Part shown: piece by piece, positions 1-8,263 of the stretch
Position numbering within the stretch: the first letter of the stretch is position 1
How the letters are laid out: every line of letters begins with the position of its first letter
Notes under the pieces: generated by a model
The model's input: the letters and a program-made list of their open reading frames with translations, nothing else
The model's database searches: none
Told to the model about the DNA's origin: nothing
Translations under genes and position numbers: made by a program
Origin: Acidobacteriota bacterium
Lineage (GTDB): Bacteria > Acidobacteriota > Terriglobia > Terriglobales > Acidobacteriaceae
Direction of reading: 5' to 3'
Assembly: GCA_018268915.1 (NCBI GenBank)
Contig: JAFDVQ010000011.1
Location: 186,001-250,000, forward strand
DNA length: 64,000 nt

Positions 1-259
1 TTGCGCTTAGATCGAGAGCGGTGCTGATTTCGACCTTGCCTTCATACCCCAGTTCATTGCCGACAAATTGCGCGGTCTGCTGCGCCCGCTTCAGAGGGCT
101 CGATACGATGATGTCGGGCTGGACCTTGAGCGCTCCGAGAAGGCGCCCCATAAGCATGCACTGTTCTTTGCCTTCAGCGATAAGGCCACGTTTGGCATCC
201 AGTTTTGCACTTTCACGAGGAACGCCGGCATTCGCGTGACGCATCAGGTAGAGGTTCAT
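1..259 (-). CDS. sixA: SixA-like phosphohistidine phosphatase, C-terminus outside window
   Basis: The first 86 residues are visible and the gene runs off the left edge. The protein begins MNLYLMRHANAG, which carries the RHG-type phosphohistidine motif of the histidine phosphatase superfamily (His8 is the expected phospho-acceptor). It continues with SSPLKRAQQTA near residue 55, the second hallmark of SixA-like enzymes. By family these are small cytoplasmic phosphatases that remove phosphate from phosphohistidine proteins; the true substrate here is unknown. The ATG at 257-259 is chosen because the catalytic motif follows directly. The next gene on the right diverges. Confidence is high for the superfamily and moderate for SixA rather than another small phosphoglycerate-mutase-like phosphatase. 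Confidence 0.82.
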   Translation of the reverse strand, partial: MNLYLMRHANAGVPRESAKLDAKRGLIAEGKEQCMLMGRLLGALKVQPDIIVSSPLKRAQQTAQFVGNELGYEGKVEISTALDLSA

Positions 260-488
260 AGCAGGGGATGGGCTGTTAGCGGGCAGGCGAGGTCTTTGAT
301 CGCAGAGAGAAGCCCGGTTTGGTCGCCACTTCCTTTTTGTGATTTTAACATAGCTTTAACAATTAGGATGCGCAGTACTGGGCGATGGATCTGGCTTAAA
401 AAGCTAGCTTTACAGGCTATGTGGAGCGGAATGTCACGGCTGATTAGTTGTGCAAATATTCGCCTTTTATTCGCCTATACTTTTGCGC

Positions 489-923
489 ATGGGTGGCGAG
501 AGAGCTTCGACGTCGCGACTGAGACTGGCGGGGAAAATCTGTGCGAATTGTGGTATCTCGATCCCGGATCCGCCGCGGATGCGTGGAGAACGGCTCTGCG
601 CGAAGTGTACCCCGCCGAGCACGCATCGGATCTACATGTACTACATGCTGAGGGCGGGCTGGGTGTGCCAGTTTCTGGAAGAAGACCTGAAGACTCCTCT
701 GGCACATCGTCTGCACTTCAAAGATGCGGAAAAGATTCGAGCGATTGTGGACAAGGTTGGAAGCTTCGCCAATCTTCAGGACCGTCAAGCATTGGATTAC
801 GGGCTGAACCTGGGCCGCGGCGGAGTCTGGCTTCGACTGACAGAGGAACAGTACCAGCGGCTGAAGTCGGGTGCCAATCTGGCATGCGTCAAGCCACGGA
901 ATCCTCCTATGGACACGAAATGA
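489..923 (+). CDS. Conserved hypothetical protein with N-terminal CxxC zinc ribbon
   Basis: About 144 residues. Two cysteine pairs, CANC (about residues 18-21) and CAKC (about 37-40), are spaced like a small zinc ribbon. They are followed by an alpha-helical stretch (LEEDLKTPLAHRLHF...IRAIVDKVG) and a C-terminal segment rich in Leu and Gly. No enzyme motif is visible and I do not recognise the family. The ATG at 489 is used; an in-frame GTG at 450 would add 13 residues, and neither has a clear ribosome binding site. The 3' end overlaps the convergent methyltransferase gene by 17 bases. Function unknown, possibly nucleic-acid or protein binding through the ribbon. Confidence 0.6.
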   Translation: MGGERASTSRLRLAGKICANCGISIPDPPRMRGERLCAKCTPPSTHRIYMYYMLRAGWVCQFLEEDLKTPLAHRLHFKDAEKIRAIVDKVGSFANLQDRQALDYGLNLGRGGVWLRLTEEQYQRLKSGANLACVKPRNPPMDTK

Positions 924-1620
924 TTCTCGAGTCAGGAACCGGGATGGATTGCCACAGTTCGCTGATCAGCAGGCCGCCGATGCTCTTCTGGTGCTGCATC
1001 AACGCCCAGCCAGATTGCTCAAGAGCAGCATGATGATCTGGCAGGCTGCGAATCTTGAGACCTGTGAGAAGCCTGAAGGCGAAGTACAAAGCTGAGATGA
1101 GTGGACGCGCGAAGAGCCGAGCGCAGAGGCCAGGTGGGATTGTGAATTCAGAAACAACCCAAATGGCGCCGGGACTTGTGTAGCTCCAAAGGCGCGAGGC
1201 CAACTCTTCTACTTCGCGGGTGGTGAGGCAGTCGAGAAAGAAATGCGTAGCCACAAGGTCGTAGTCACGACGGACCGGAGTATACGTTCGAGCATCGGCA
1301 ATATGCGTGCGAACCCGGCCGATTTGCGATCGTTTCGATAGCTGATGGAGCATTGCCGGGCTGACATCGATTGCATCGACTTCGATCGCGGTGTTTGCCT
1401 CGAGAAGACGCGCCGTGAAGCGGCCGTCGCCATCTCCTATGACGAGAGCCTGGCGGCTCTGAGCGAGGGCGTAGATAAAGGCGAAACGGCAATGCTGCAA
1501 GGATGGCCCGAAGGTGAGCCATTCCATCCAACGATAGATTCGTGCCAGTTTGTCGAAGTCCGGGGCGGCAAATGGCGAGGGGCGCCGGTCAAGGTTCAGC
1601 GGCAGTGTTGTGGTTCTCAT
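907..1620 (-). CDS. Class I SAM-dependent methyltransferase
   Basis: A 237-residue protein with the Rossmann methyltransferase signature. The glycine-rich SAM loop VIGDGDGRF lies at about residues 60-68, the acidic end of strand 2 is VDAIDVS (about 81-87), and the DLVATHFFLDCL segment (about 121-132) matches the post-motif-II strand. The C-terminal third contains a hydrophobic helical stretch (PLISALYFAFRLL), suggesting a lipid or membrane-associated substrate, but no substrate can be named. Its ATG overlaps the stop codon of the upstream membrane-protein gene (ATGA at 1617-1620), so the two are probably translated as a coupled pair. Confidence 0.85.
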   Translation of the reverse strand: MRTTTLPLNLDRRPSPFAAPDFDKLARIYRWMEWLTFGPSLQHCRFAFIYALAQSRQALVIGDGDGRFTARLLEANTAIEVDAIDVSPAMLHQLSKRSQIGRVRTHIADARTYTPVRRDYDLVATHFFLDCLTTREVEELASRLWSYTSPGAIWVVSEFTIPPGLCARLFARPLISALYFAFRLLTGLKIRSLPDHHAALEQSGWALMQHQKSIGGLLISELWQSIPVPDSRIISCP

Positions 1621-2525
1621 CTCGGTAGCGCTCCTGGCAGGAGAAGGATTCCGGGTACCAGCAATACAAGATCGGCGAGGGCGCGAAGCGTCACGGGATT
1701 CAAATGGCCGCGCAGGTGGTGCAGTGCGGCAATCAATGCAGCGCAGATCGCCACGCAGCCCAGCATCGCTGGCATTTGAGGGTGGAAGGTAGCGAGCGTC
1801 GCCGCAGCCAAGGATGCGACGAGGGCAAGCCGGAATGCGGCGGACGAAACGTCACGAGGAGATTGATGCGACTCCCAACTTGATATCGCCGCGCAATTAA
1901 GCCATGCAAGTGCAGCCAGAAAAACGAGCGTAAGAACCGCGGGCCATGCCGGTGCGGACCGGAGACGGGTCAGGGTCGGTGCGGCGCATCCAGTTGCGAA
2001 GAGAATGCCGACGAGCATTTCCTTGGAAACCAGGCGTCGGAGCCAGTGTGGGAATTGAGGCCTTATGTGCACCCCCGAGAAATACGCGAGCGCAGCGACG
2101 GCAAGAACGGAGTTGTTTCCGCGGGCGGCCAACGGCATCAAGTTGACGATGATTGCCAGCGCGGCGAGCGCCGTGCAAATCGCAAATGGGATGAAGATGC
2201 GGCGATACCGCCAGTGAAAGAGATGTCGCTCCCGGAGTAACTCAGGAGTGTTTCCTGCGATGGCGCGTCGTGCATCGAGCAGGCGGTCGAAAACGTAGAC
2301 GGTCCACGTGCCGGTAGCAAGTAGAAATGCAATCCAGGATTCCAGATGAATATGGGCAGTTCGCGCAATAGCGCACGCCCATACGACTGCGACGGTCGGC
2401 GCATCGCAGCTGGTGAGATGCCACCATGCGATTGCGCGAGTTCCAATGCTGCGAAGTCGCCCGTGTTGGAAGCTATCGGTTGTGCAGGCTAACTGTGAGC
2501 CAAGAAGGGAAGATGCCACACCCAC
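1617..2525 (-). CDS. Polytopic membrane protein, UbiA prenyltransferase-like
   Basis: About 302 residues with roughly eight hydrophobic segments between residues 45 and 300. The region TWTVYVFDRLLDARR (about 94-108) resembles the first Asp-rich loop of UbiA-type prenyltransferases, in which acidic residues bind Mg-diphosphate. A second Asp-rich loop is not clear, so the assignment is by overall look rather than a full motif set. The start is uncertain: the GTG used and a second GTG two codons later are both possible, and the first ~30 residues look poorly conserved. The gene is upstream of and overlaps the methyltransferase, so the pair may modify a prenyl or other lipid compound. Confidence 0.62.
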   Translation of the reverse strand: MGVASSLLGSQLACTTDSFQHGRLRSIGTRAIAWWHLTSCDAPTVAVVWACAIARTAHIHLESWIAFLLATGTWTVYVFDRLLDARRAIAGNTPELLRERHLFHWRYRRIFIPFAICTALAALAIIVNLMPLAARGNNSVLAVAALAYFSGVHIRPQFPHWLRRLVSKEMLVGILFATGCAAPTLTRLRSAPAWPAVLTLVFLAALAWLNCAAISSWESHQSPRDVSSAAFRLALVASLAAATLATFHPQMPAMLGCVAICAALIAALHHLRGHLNPVTLRALADLVLLVPGILLLPGALPR

Positions 2526-2615
2526 AATTCTAGAGCCACGCCAAGAGGACAGCGAAGATGAGAGGGAAATATGACTAGTTGCACGGTCTACAAGGAGCGA
2601 GGGATCAAGACGAGA

Positions 2616-2867
2616 CTAGTCGTCGAGGTCACCATCGTCTTCATAGAGCCCGCGATTTTCGAGCGTTGCAATGTGCTGACGCAGCGCGTTCTTGAACTCC
2701 AGCGCGCCCGGGGACTGCTGATCGAGTCCGTCCGTTTCTTCCACGCACTCGATGTTGGCGCGAAGAGTTTCGGCCAGATAGATTGTGGTGAACACCTGCA
2801 TGATCTTTCTCACAATGGTCCCACAATTCTGGCCGGTCTGAACGATCCAGTTGGTGACATTCGTCAC
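2616..2867 (-). CDS. Small conserved-looking hypothetical protein
   Basis: An 83-residue acidic protein starting at a GTG. It has a helical middle (GTIVRKIMQVFTTIYLAETL) and an acidic tail ending EDDGDLDD. The open frame extends about 100 bases further upstream without an ATG, GTG or TTG, and that extension would read as a hydrophobic, Cys-containing leader. The real start may therefore be non-canonical, or the leader may have decayed. The gene follows another small gene on the same strand (2994-3170). No recognised family and no function assigned. Reality rests on codon-like composition and its acidic tail only. Confidence 0.42.
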   Translation of the reverse strand: MTNVTNWIVQTGQNCGTIVRKIMQVFTTIYLAETLRANIECVEETDGLDQQSPGALEFKNALRQHIATLENRGLYEDDGDLDD

Positions 2868-2993
2868 CGGGGTTGCGTTGATGACAAAAGTTTCCTCGTT
2901 GCTGTGAGAGCTGCAAGTGGAGAAACAAAGGACAAGACGGTGCAGCGCTAGCCTGACGGTCAGCTTTTCTTAATCAGCAGATGAGGATTCTTA

Positions 2994-3170
2994 TCAGACT
3001 TCGCCGGGAGCCTGCGCGCCCTCGGCCGCAAGGGAACTGATGGCGCCATTGATGCACTTTTTCAAGTCCGTGACAGTCTTACCATCTTTTCCCGGATAGA
3101 TTGTGTGCTCTAGGAGGTACAACGTGCTTTTAAGAATTTCTATAACGTTCAACGGAATTTCGTATGGCAT
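2994..3170 (-). CDS. Small hypothetical protein (58 aa)
   Basis: An ATG at 3168-3170 opens a 58-residue frame beginning MPYEIPLNVIEILKSTLY and ending AQAPGEV. An AAAGG element lies a few bases upstream of the start. The protein is predicted to be mainly helical with a single Cys (about residue 39), and is cytoplasmic by composition. It shares strand and neighbourhood with the small gene at 2616-2867, separated by about 125 bases. No family is recognised. I judge it as probably real because of the start context and the natural amino-acid composition. Confidence 0.45.
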   Translation of the reverse strand: MPYEIPLNVIEILKSTLYLLEHTIYPGKDGKTVTDLKKCINGAISSLAAEGAQAPGEV

Positions 3171-3278
3171 AGCCTTTCACCATTTTTGGAATTTCGAGGA
3201 AGAGCAGCTATTAAAAGTAGATGCATTAAAACCGTCGAGTGGTTTGCTGTCTAGACATAGGAAAATTGGACGATCGGG

Positions 3279-3731
3279 TCAGGATTTTCCCGAGCTTTGC
3301 ATGCGTTTTCTGAGTGCCTCAGTTGCTTTCCTGTGACAACGCAGACAGAGGGTACGAATGTTGGAAAGGTCGCACTCGCCACCTCCCTCGATTACAGGAA
3401 CAATGTGGTCGGCATCCCAAAGAGATTTGCGAGAACGTGTGCGAAGGCCCCAGTGCACCAGAAGCATTGAGCGGCTGCTTGCGCGAGAGAATCGCAGCTT
3501 CCGAGCGGCGGAGACTGTATCAACTCGGCAATCGGCGCAGACGCCTCGGTCGCGCTCAAAGACTTTCTCTCTCAGGTATGCCGGCTGCGTGCGCAGCTTC
3601 CACTCGTGGACACAAAAGTCAGAACAGAAAGTGAAGCGCCTGCGCGGGACCTCGAGCGAGCACCACCGACAGAGCCCGCGGCCGTTAGGTCCACGGGGGA
3701 CTGACTTGCGGTCGACCCAACCGCCCTTCAT
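3279..3731 (-). CDS. HNH endonuclease domain protein
   Basis: About 150 residues. The C-terminal half holds the HNH core: DADHIVPVIEGGG (His of the first strand), an Asn in LSNIRTLC, and the closing LCLRCHRKA with CxxC zinc ligands. An N-terminal treble of cysteines (CRWC, then FCSDFC) looks like an additional zinc finger. By family, HNH proteins of this kind are metal-dependent DNA nucleases; no partner methylase or phage gene is near, so its role is open. The ATG at 3729-3731 is chosen; a GTG six codons upstream is also possible. Confidence 0.82.
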   Translation of the reverse strand: MKGGWVDRKSVPRGPNGRGLCRWCSLEVPRRRFTFCSDFCVHEWKLRTQPAYLREKVFERDRGVCADCRVDTVSAARKLRFSRASSRSMLLVHWGLRTRSRKSLWDADHIVPVIEGGGECDLSNIRTLCLRCHRKATEALRKRMQSSGKS

Positions 3732-4054
3732 GATGCGAGTCGTGCTCACAGAGTCGTTTCTAATTGAACGAGCTGTCCTTTACCGGGCGCAAGCAGGGAA
3801 GGGTACACAGATTGATACTTTCCATTTGCGGATGAGCGGATGGCAGCGTAGTGAGGAGTGCTCGCATCGGAGCCGGAGCATGCGGCTGGCAGAGGGTTGA
3901 GATTGTCGATGGCTTCGCGGGGGCGGAGAATGCAAACAGATACTGCATCTCAAGTGCCGGCTTGGTATGTGAGGCGGTTCGTTGAGGGCGATTGGGAAGG
4001 CGAGGCGGGAAGAGACGGCAGCTTAGGCTCGCCGTCTCTTTGAGAAGTTCAGAC
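3732..4054. other. Intergenic stretch without convincing gene
   Basis: About 320 bases between the HNH gene and the small gene at 4055. A 123-codon frame on the minus strand crosses it and runs into the next gene, but its composition (Ser/Thr/Pro-rich, no domain) looks like a chance frame. The only structure seen is the hairpin at 4011-4039. Confidence 0.5.
4011..4039 (-). terminator. Hairpin, possible terminator of the 4055-4240 gene
   Basis: AGAGACGGC and GCCGTCTCT form a perfect 9-bp stem with an 11-base loop just past the stop of the minus-strand gene. The T tract that follows on the minus strand is short, so termination is plausible but not certain. Confidence 0.5.
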
Positions 4055-4240
4055 CTACTTCGAACCGCGTCCTGACTGAGGCTTGTCGTCGCCTCTGACG
4101 ACGTTAGTGTCTTTTGAAGTTTGAGCGGCATCTTCGTTCTCGCCGGTGGCAGGCTTTTCCGGCGCGTGCTGCTTATTCGGATCGGGCTCAGGTGGAATCT
4201 TCATTTCGTAGTGCAAAGGGTCGGGAGGCTGTTCCGGCAT
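4055..4240 (-). CDS. Small hydrophilic hypothetical protein
   Basis: A 61-residue protein, very rich in Pro, Lys, Asp, Asn and Glu (PPEPDPNKQHAPEKPATGEN near the middle), and probably disordered. It lies about 43 bases downstream of the DUF4142 gene on the same strand and is followed by a hairpin, which supports a two-gene unit. No motif or family recognised. The composition is typical of small stress-related or unstructured proteins, but that is only a guess. Confidence 0.55.
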   Translation of the reverse strand: MPEQPPDPLHYEMKIPPEPDPNKQHAPEKPATGENEDAAQTSKDTNVVRGDDKPQSGRGSK

Positions 4241-4283
4241 GGCAGTTCTCCTCAGCTAATTTCTGGATGCGCAGATCTGATCT

Positions 4284-4805
4284 CTACTTCGTGGAAGACT
4301 TGGCTTTCTCAAGATCCTTTGCGCCGCTGAGGTGCTTCTCCAAAACAGGGAGAGCTGCTTGGGCATAGGATTTCAAGGCGTCGTTCTGACCATCGGCAGC
4401 TTCCTTTTTGTACATCTCAATGGCCTTGGTATGCCCCATGACCATCTCTTGCGCGTATCTGTGGTCAAAGGCAGAACCTTTGAGCTTCTGAAAGGGAGCC
4501 AGCATTTTGTTGTGCTCGGTGTCGATCGCGTTGGGCACATTCAGGCCCGTCTGCTTGGCGGCAGTTGATAGCTGTCCGTAGTCAGTTGTGTGTTCCGTAA
4601 CCAAGGTTGAAGCATAGTCTTTCACCTGCTGGGAAGAAGCAGCGTTCGCGGCGAGTTGACCGAGATTGGCTTCCATCATGTCAGTTTGCGCCGCGAAGTC
4701 GACGAACTGCTGATCGCTCAGAGCTTTTGCGGAAGCGGTTTTTTGGGAGAGTGAAGGAAGAGAGCTGAGGGCGATGCAACAGACTGCAGCGAGTATTCGC
4801 TTCAT
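4284..4805 (-). CDS. Exported DUF4142 protein
   Basis: A 173-residue protein with a signal peptide (MKRILAAVCCIALSSLPSLS, cleavage near residue 20) followed by a ferritin-like helical DUF4142 domain. Its hallmarks are DQQFVDFAAQTDMMEANLGQ at about 31-50, the HTTDYGQL helix, and the C-terminal GHTKAIEMYKKEA region. By family these are periplasmic or outer-membrane-associated helical bundle proteins of unknown biochemical role, often stress-linked. It probably forms a unit with the small gene downstream. Family assignment is firm; function is not known. Confidence 0.88.
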   Translation of the reverse strand: MKRILAAVCCIALSSLPSLSQKTASAKALSDQQFVDFAAQTDMMEANLGQLAANAASSQQVKDYASTLVTEHTTDYGQLSTAAKQTGLNVPNAIDTEHNKMLAPFQKLKGSAFDHRYAQEMVMGHTKAIEMYKKEAADGQNDALKSYAQAALPVLEKHLSGAKDLEKAKSSTK

Positions 4806-4950
4806 GATTTTCTCCAGTTTGAGATATGGGCGGTCGCAGTCGCTGGCAGAGCGCCAAGAAGGAACGACGCCGGCGACAACCCACGTCGGCTAGTGGGATG
4901 CAGGTTCTGCAAGAAGGGTGCGTTAGTCGGAGTTCGAGGCAGTGATCAGG

Positions 4951-7113
4951 CTAGTCGGCGGCGTGAGCGGGCTCTGCGGACTTTTTCTTGACTCGCGGCC
5001 GAGGCTGGGCAGGCATGAGTTCTCTGGATTTGGGAATCGCGTTGGCGTCAGACTTACCTTCGGCGAGCTTCATCAGGAAGTCCTGTGCGCTGAAACCTGG
5101 AGAATCCTTGGATGCGGCACGCCGGTAGGTACCATCGGGCTGTTGCAGCCGGGCTTTCACGGTGTCGGATAGATAGGCGGGCAGAATCTCATCATGAATA
5201 CGGGATTTTACGGCGGGGTCCCTGACAGGGAAGGCCACTTCGCAACGTTCGAAGAGATTGCGAGGCATCCAGTCGGCTGAGCCGAGATAGGTCTCGTCTT
5301 CGCCGCCATTGGCGAAATGGAAGATGCGGGAGTGTTCGAGAAAACGTCCGACGACTGAGCGAACGCGGATCCGGGTGGAGAGCCCGGGAACACCGGGGCG
5401 AAGGATGGAGAGACCGCGGACAATCAGGTCGATCTCGACTCCAGCTTCTGAGGCGTCGTACAGAGCTTCGATTACGCTTGGCTCGAGCAGCGCGTTCATC
5501 TTGGCGACGATATGAGCGGGCCGCCCGGCGCGTGCGTGCTCTGTTTCGCGTCGGATCAGGCGCAAGAAACTTTCGGCCATTGTGAGCGGCGCGACCAGCA
5601 GGGGACTGTAGTCGTCGATTTCAGCATGCGCCGTGAGGTAGTTGAAGACCATGTGCACGCGCTCGGTGATCTGCGGATCGCAGGTAAGCAGGCTGAGGTC
5701 GGTATAAAAGCGTGCGGTGATCGGGTTGTAGTTGCCGGTGCCGAGATGGCAATAGCGACGCGTGACCCCGTCCTCATCACGTCGGACAAGCAGGGCCAGC
5801 TTGCAATGCGTCTTGAGACCGACGACACCGTGAAAGACCTGGACGCCGGCATCTTCCATGCTGCGAGCCCAGCGGATGTTGGAGGCTTCGTCGAAGCGAG
5901 CCATGAGTTCAACGACGAGCGTGGCCTCCTTGGTAGCGGCCGCTTCGATCAGGGCTGAGAAGACGGGCGAGTCCTGGCTGGTTCGGTAGAGCGTCTGCTT
6001 CATGCTGACGACGGCGGTATCTTCAGCGCCCTGCTGGATGAAGTCGACTACGGCTTCATAGGAGTCGTAGGGGTGGTGAAGCAGGATATCGTGCTGGCGC
6101 AGCTCATCGAAGATGTTTGCCGACTTGCGGCTGAGGTGAAGTGCATGCGGTACGAACGGAGGGTATTTGAGGTCGGGGCGATTGATGTCACTGTAGAAGA
6201 ACATCACGCGCGAAAGGTTTACCGGGCCGTCGCCACGGAAGACCTGATCTTCATCCAGCTCGAAGTTGACGCGGAGGCGTTCGACTATTTCGGAGTCGGC
6301 TCCGGCTTCGATTTCGAGGCGAACGGAATCGCCTTTTCGGCGATTGGTGAGTTCGACGCGGACGGTCTCGAGTAGCGAGCGAGCCTCTTCCTCTTCGATA
6401 TAGAGGTTCGAGTTTCGCGTGACGCGGAAGGCGACGCGCGACTGAACTTCGTAGCCGCGGTACATGCCGCCGAGGTTTTGAGCGATTAGATCCTGAAGGA
6501 GCAGGTAGTCGAACTTGCCGTCTTCGGCAGGGAGTCGTACGAATCGCGGAAGGGCGCGAGGTACGGTGACCACTCCCAGAACCAACGGGCCGGAGGTTTT
6601 GCGCTTGCGGCGGAGAAGCAAGGCTAGGCAGAGAGCCTTATTCAAGACTCGCGGGAAGGGGTGGGCAGGATCAATGGCGATCGGTGTAAGCAGGGGATCG
6701 ACATCGCGCTGGAAATAGCTCTGGGCGTAGGTGCGCTGGTCGTCGTCGAGTTCGTTCCACTCAAGAAGACGGATGCCCTGCTTGCGAAGTTCGGGAAGGA
6801 GAAGGTCGTTCCAGCAACGGTATTGGGCTTCCACGAAGGTGTGAATCTCGGCAGTCAGAGCGGCGAGGGACTCATCGGGGCGGAGGCCGTCGTAGCCGGG
6901 CTCACGATACCCATCCTCGATGCGCTGCATAAGGCTGGCCTGGCGGATCTCGACGTACTCATCGAGGTTTGAACCGGTGATAGCCAGGAACTTGACGCGC
7001 TCGAGCAGCGGGTTCGTCGGATCTTCGGCTTCTTCGAGGACGCGGCGATTGAATTGCATCCATGAGTGGTCGCGTCCGGTGAAGAGCTTTTGTTTCTGCT
7101 TAGTTCGAGCCAT
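4951..7113 (-). CDS. ppk1: Polyphosphate kinase 1
   Basis: 720 residues from the ATG at 7111-7113, the usual Ppk1 length. It catalyses reversible transfer of the ATP gamma phosphate to long-chain polyphosphate. The N-terminal domain starts DHSWMQFNRRVLEEA and includes ITGSNLDEY. The two C-terminal phospholipase-D-like domains carry the conserved histidines in KTHCKLALLV and YCHLGTGNYN, 20 residues apart as in the E. coli enzyme, where the first is autophosphorylated. LGSADWMPRNLFERCEV marks the end of the last domain. The frame stays open for 107 more codons upstream, but that sequence looks non-coding. It is divergent from the sigma-like gene at 7348; a 7-bp inverted repeat sits between them. 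Confidence 0.96.
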   Translation of the reverse strand: MARTKQKQKLFTGRDHSWMQFNRRVLEEAEDPTNPLLERVKFLAITGSNLDEYVEIRQASLMQRIEDGYREPGYDGLRPDESLAALTAEIHTFVEAQYRCWNDLLLPELRKQGIRLLEWNELDDDQRTYAQSYFQRDVDPLLTPIAIDPAHPFPRVLNKALCLALLLRRKRKTSGPLVLGVVTVPRALPRFVRLPAEDGKFDYLLLQDLIAQNLGGMYRGYEVQSRVAFRVTRNSNLYIEEEEARSLLETVRVELTNRRKGDSVRLEIEAGADSEIVERLRVNFELDEDQVFRGDGPVNLSRVMFFYSDINRPDLKYPPFVPHALHLSRKSANIFDELRQHDILLHHPYDSYEAVVDFIQQGAEDTAVVSMKQTLYRTSQDSPVFSALIEAAATKEATLVVELMARFDEASNIRWARSMEDAGVQVFHGVVGLKTHCKLALLVRRDEDGVTRRYCHLGTGNYNPITARFYTDLSLLTCDPQITERVHMVFNYLTAHAEIDDYSPLLVAPLTMAESFLRLIRRETEHARAGRPAHIVAKMNALLEPSVIEALYDASEAGVEIDLIVRGLSILRPGVPGLSTRIRVRSVVGRFLEHSRIFHFANGGEDETYLGSADWMPRNLFERCEVAFPVRDPAVKSRIHDEILPAYLSDTVKARLQQPDGTYRRAASKDSPGFSAQDFLMKLAEGKSDANAIPKSRELMPAQPRPRVKKKSAEPAHAAD

Positions 7114-7272
7114 GAGAATCGATACAAACCGTGTTGGAAAGTCTACAGGGTTTTCCCAGCGGTGAGGAATCCGAAGCTGAGATTGTAACTTCTCGCCATG
7201 CTTACAGATGGTGGGGGAAAGCATGTTAAGGGAATGCAAAAAGCTGGCGGAATTCGACCTGAGGGATGATTG

Positions 7273-7292
7273 ACCCGGGACGGGGCCCGGGT
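7273..7292. promoter_or_regulatory. Inverted repeat in ppk1 / sigma-like divergent spacer
   Basis: ACCCGGG and CCCGGGT form a perfect 7-bp inverted repeat with a 6-base spacer. It lies between two divergent genes and has no T tract, so a protein-binding site is more likely than a terminator. Function is inferred from position only. Confidence 0.3.
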
Positions 7293-7347
7293 GGAGGATA
7301 AAGACTCGGTATAGTCTGCGCTCTCCCCCTGACGAGGTGTTCTTTCT

Positions 7348-8034
7348 ATGTCTCATGATTTGGACGCGAAGGAAGTTTTGATCCCCAAACAGCCAGTTCC
7401 TGCGGGCGCTGAGGAACTCAGCGAGAAATTGCATGGATTGCTGGATGGCCAGCCAAAGGATGAGGCAACGGTTTCGAAGGCTCTGGGCGGGATGGACGCA
7501 CTTCTCGATGTGATTGCCGCCGGGCTATACAGCATGGCCTCCATGCTGGTGGGCGAGGGCGAAGACAGCATCCAGCTTGTGGAGTCGGCGATCGCGCAGA
7601 CTGATCTTTCAGCGTGCAGCAGCGCCGAAGAGGCGAGGAAGAGCAGCCGTCGTGCGCTTTGTAATTCGGCGATCGAGTTGATTTCTGAACGCAAGCCAGG
7701 CAGCCTGGCCGCACCGGAGTGGCTGGAACATGCGGCGACGTGTATCGAAGATGACGATCTGGAGTCGGCCGGCATTTCGAGAGCAGAGCTCGAAAGCATG
7801 CTGGCTGGACCGAATCGGGAGAGCATCAAGAAGTGGATTGAAGGCCTGGCGACGGAGACCAGGGTCATCTTTGTGCTTCGCGCAGTAGCTGGTTTTTCCG
7901 CTGCAGAGACCGCGGAGATGCTCGCGCATCATGGCGGGAAGGGTTCCGAGGGGTGGAACTCCGACGCCGTGCGAGAGATATTCCGCCAGGGATTGTGCTC
8001 GTTGGCATCGCAGTTGATCCATGCAGTGAAGTAG
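7348..8034 (+). CDS. Sigma-70 region 4-like protein
   Basis: 228 residues. The C-terminal part reads LATETRVIFVLRAVAGFSAAETAEML (about 172-197), which matches sigma-70 region 4 (LPxxxRxVFxLR..G.S..EIAe.L). It then continues to a helix ending FRQGLCSLASQLIHA. The N-terminal half is helical and acidic but I cannot see a convincing region 2 core-binding motif, so it may be a divergent ECF-like factor or a regulator derived from one. A TATAGT hexamer at 7310-7315 could be a -10 box. It stands alone, divergent from ppk1 and followed by a hairpin at 8042. Confidence 0.6.
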   Translation: MSHDLDAKEVLIPKQPVPAGAEELSEKLHGLLDGQPKDEATVSKALGGMDALLDVIAAGLYSMASMLVGEGEDSIQLVESAIAQTDLSACSSAEEARKSSRRALCNSAIELISERKPGSLAAPEWLEHAATCIEDDDLESAGISRAELESMLAGPNRESIKKWIEGLATETRVIFVLRAVAGFSAAETAEMLAHHGGKGSEGWNSDAVREIFRQGLCSLASQLIHAVK

Positions 8035-8041
8035 GGCAGGG

Positions 8042-8075
8042 GCCGAGGGAATAAGGTAACGAAAAGGCCCTCGGC
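8042..8075 (+). terminator. Hairpin after the sigma-like gene
   Basis: GCCGAGGG and CCCTCGGC pair as a perfect 8-bp stem with an 18-base loop, eight bases past the stop codon. The following T tract is weak (TAACTTT). Confidence 0.5.
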
Positions 8076-8263
8076 TAACTTTGCGTCGAGATGGTGATCT
8101 GAATCACTCCAGGCAATCTGGAAGGGGCGCGTCTGGGTTTTCCAAGTCGGTGATTTTTAGTTCGATACACTATAGATAAAGAACCTGCGGGCCCGGGGCG
8201 GGCATCTACAAAAGTGCAAACAAATCTCCGGCGGATTTTTGACGGCCAGGATTTCAAGGATCG

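Noticed and set aside
68..1033. Long plus-strand frame of 321 codons across sixA, zinc-ribbon and methyltransferase genes
   Set aside because: It is antisense or out of frame to three genes with recognisable motifs, and its translation has no domain or natural composition.
3760..4131. 123-codon minus-strand frame overlapping the small gene at 4055-4240
   Set aside because: Overlaps a better candidate and a hairpin; Ser/Thr/Pro-rich with no motif.
8171..8177. TATAGAT as -10 box of the tolC-hlyD operon
   Set aside because: No acceptable -35 hexamer at 16-18 bases upstream; one box alone is not enough to call a promoter.
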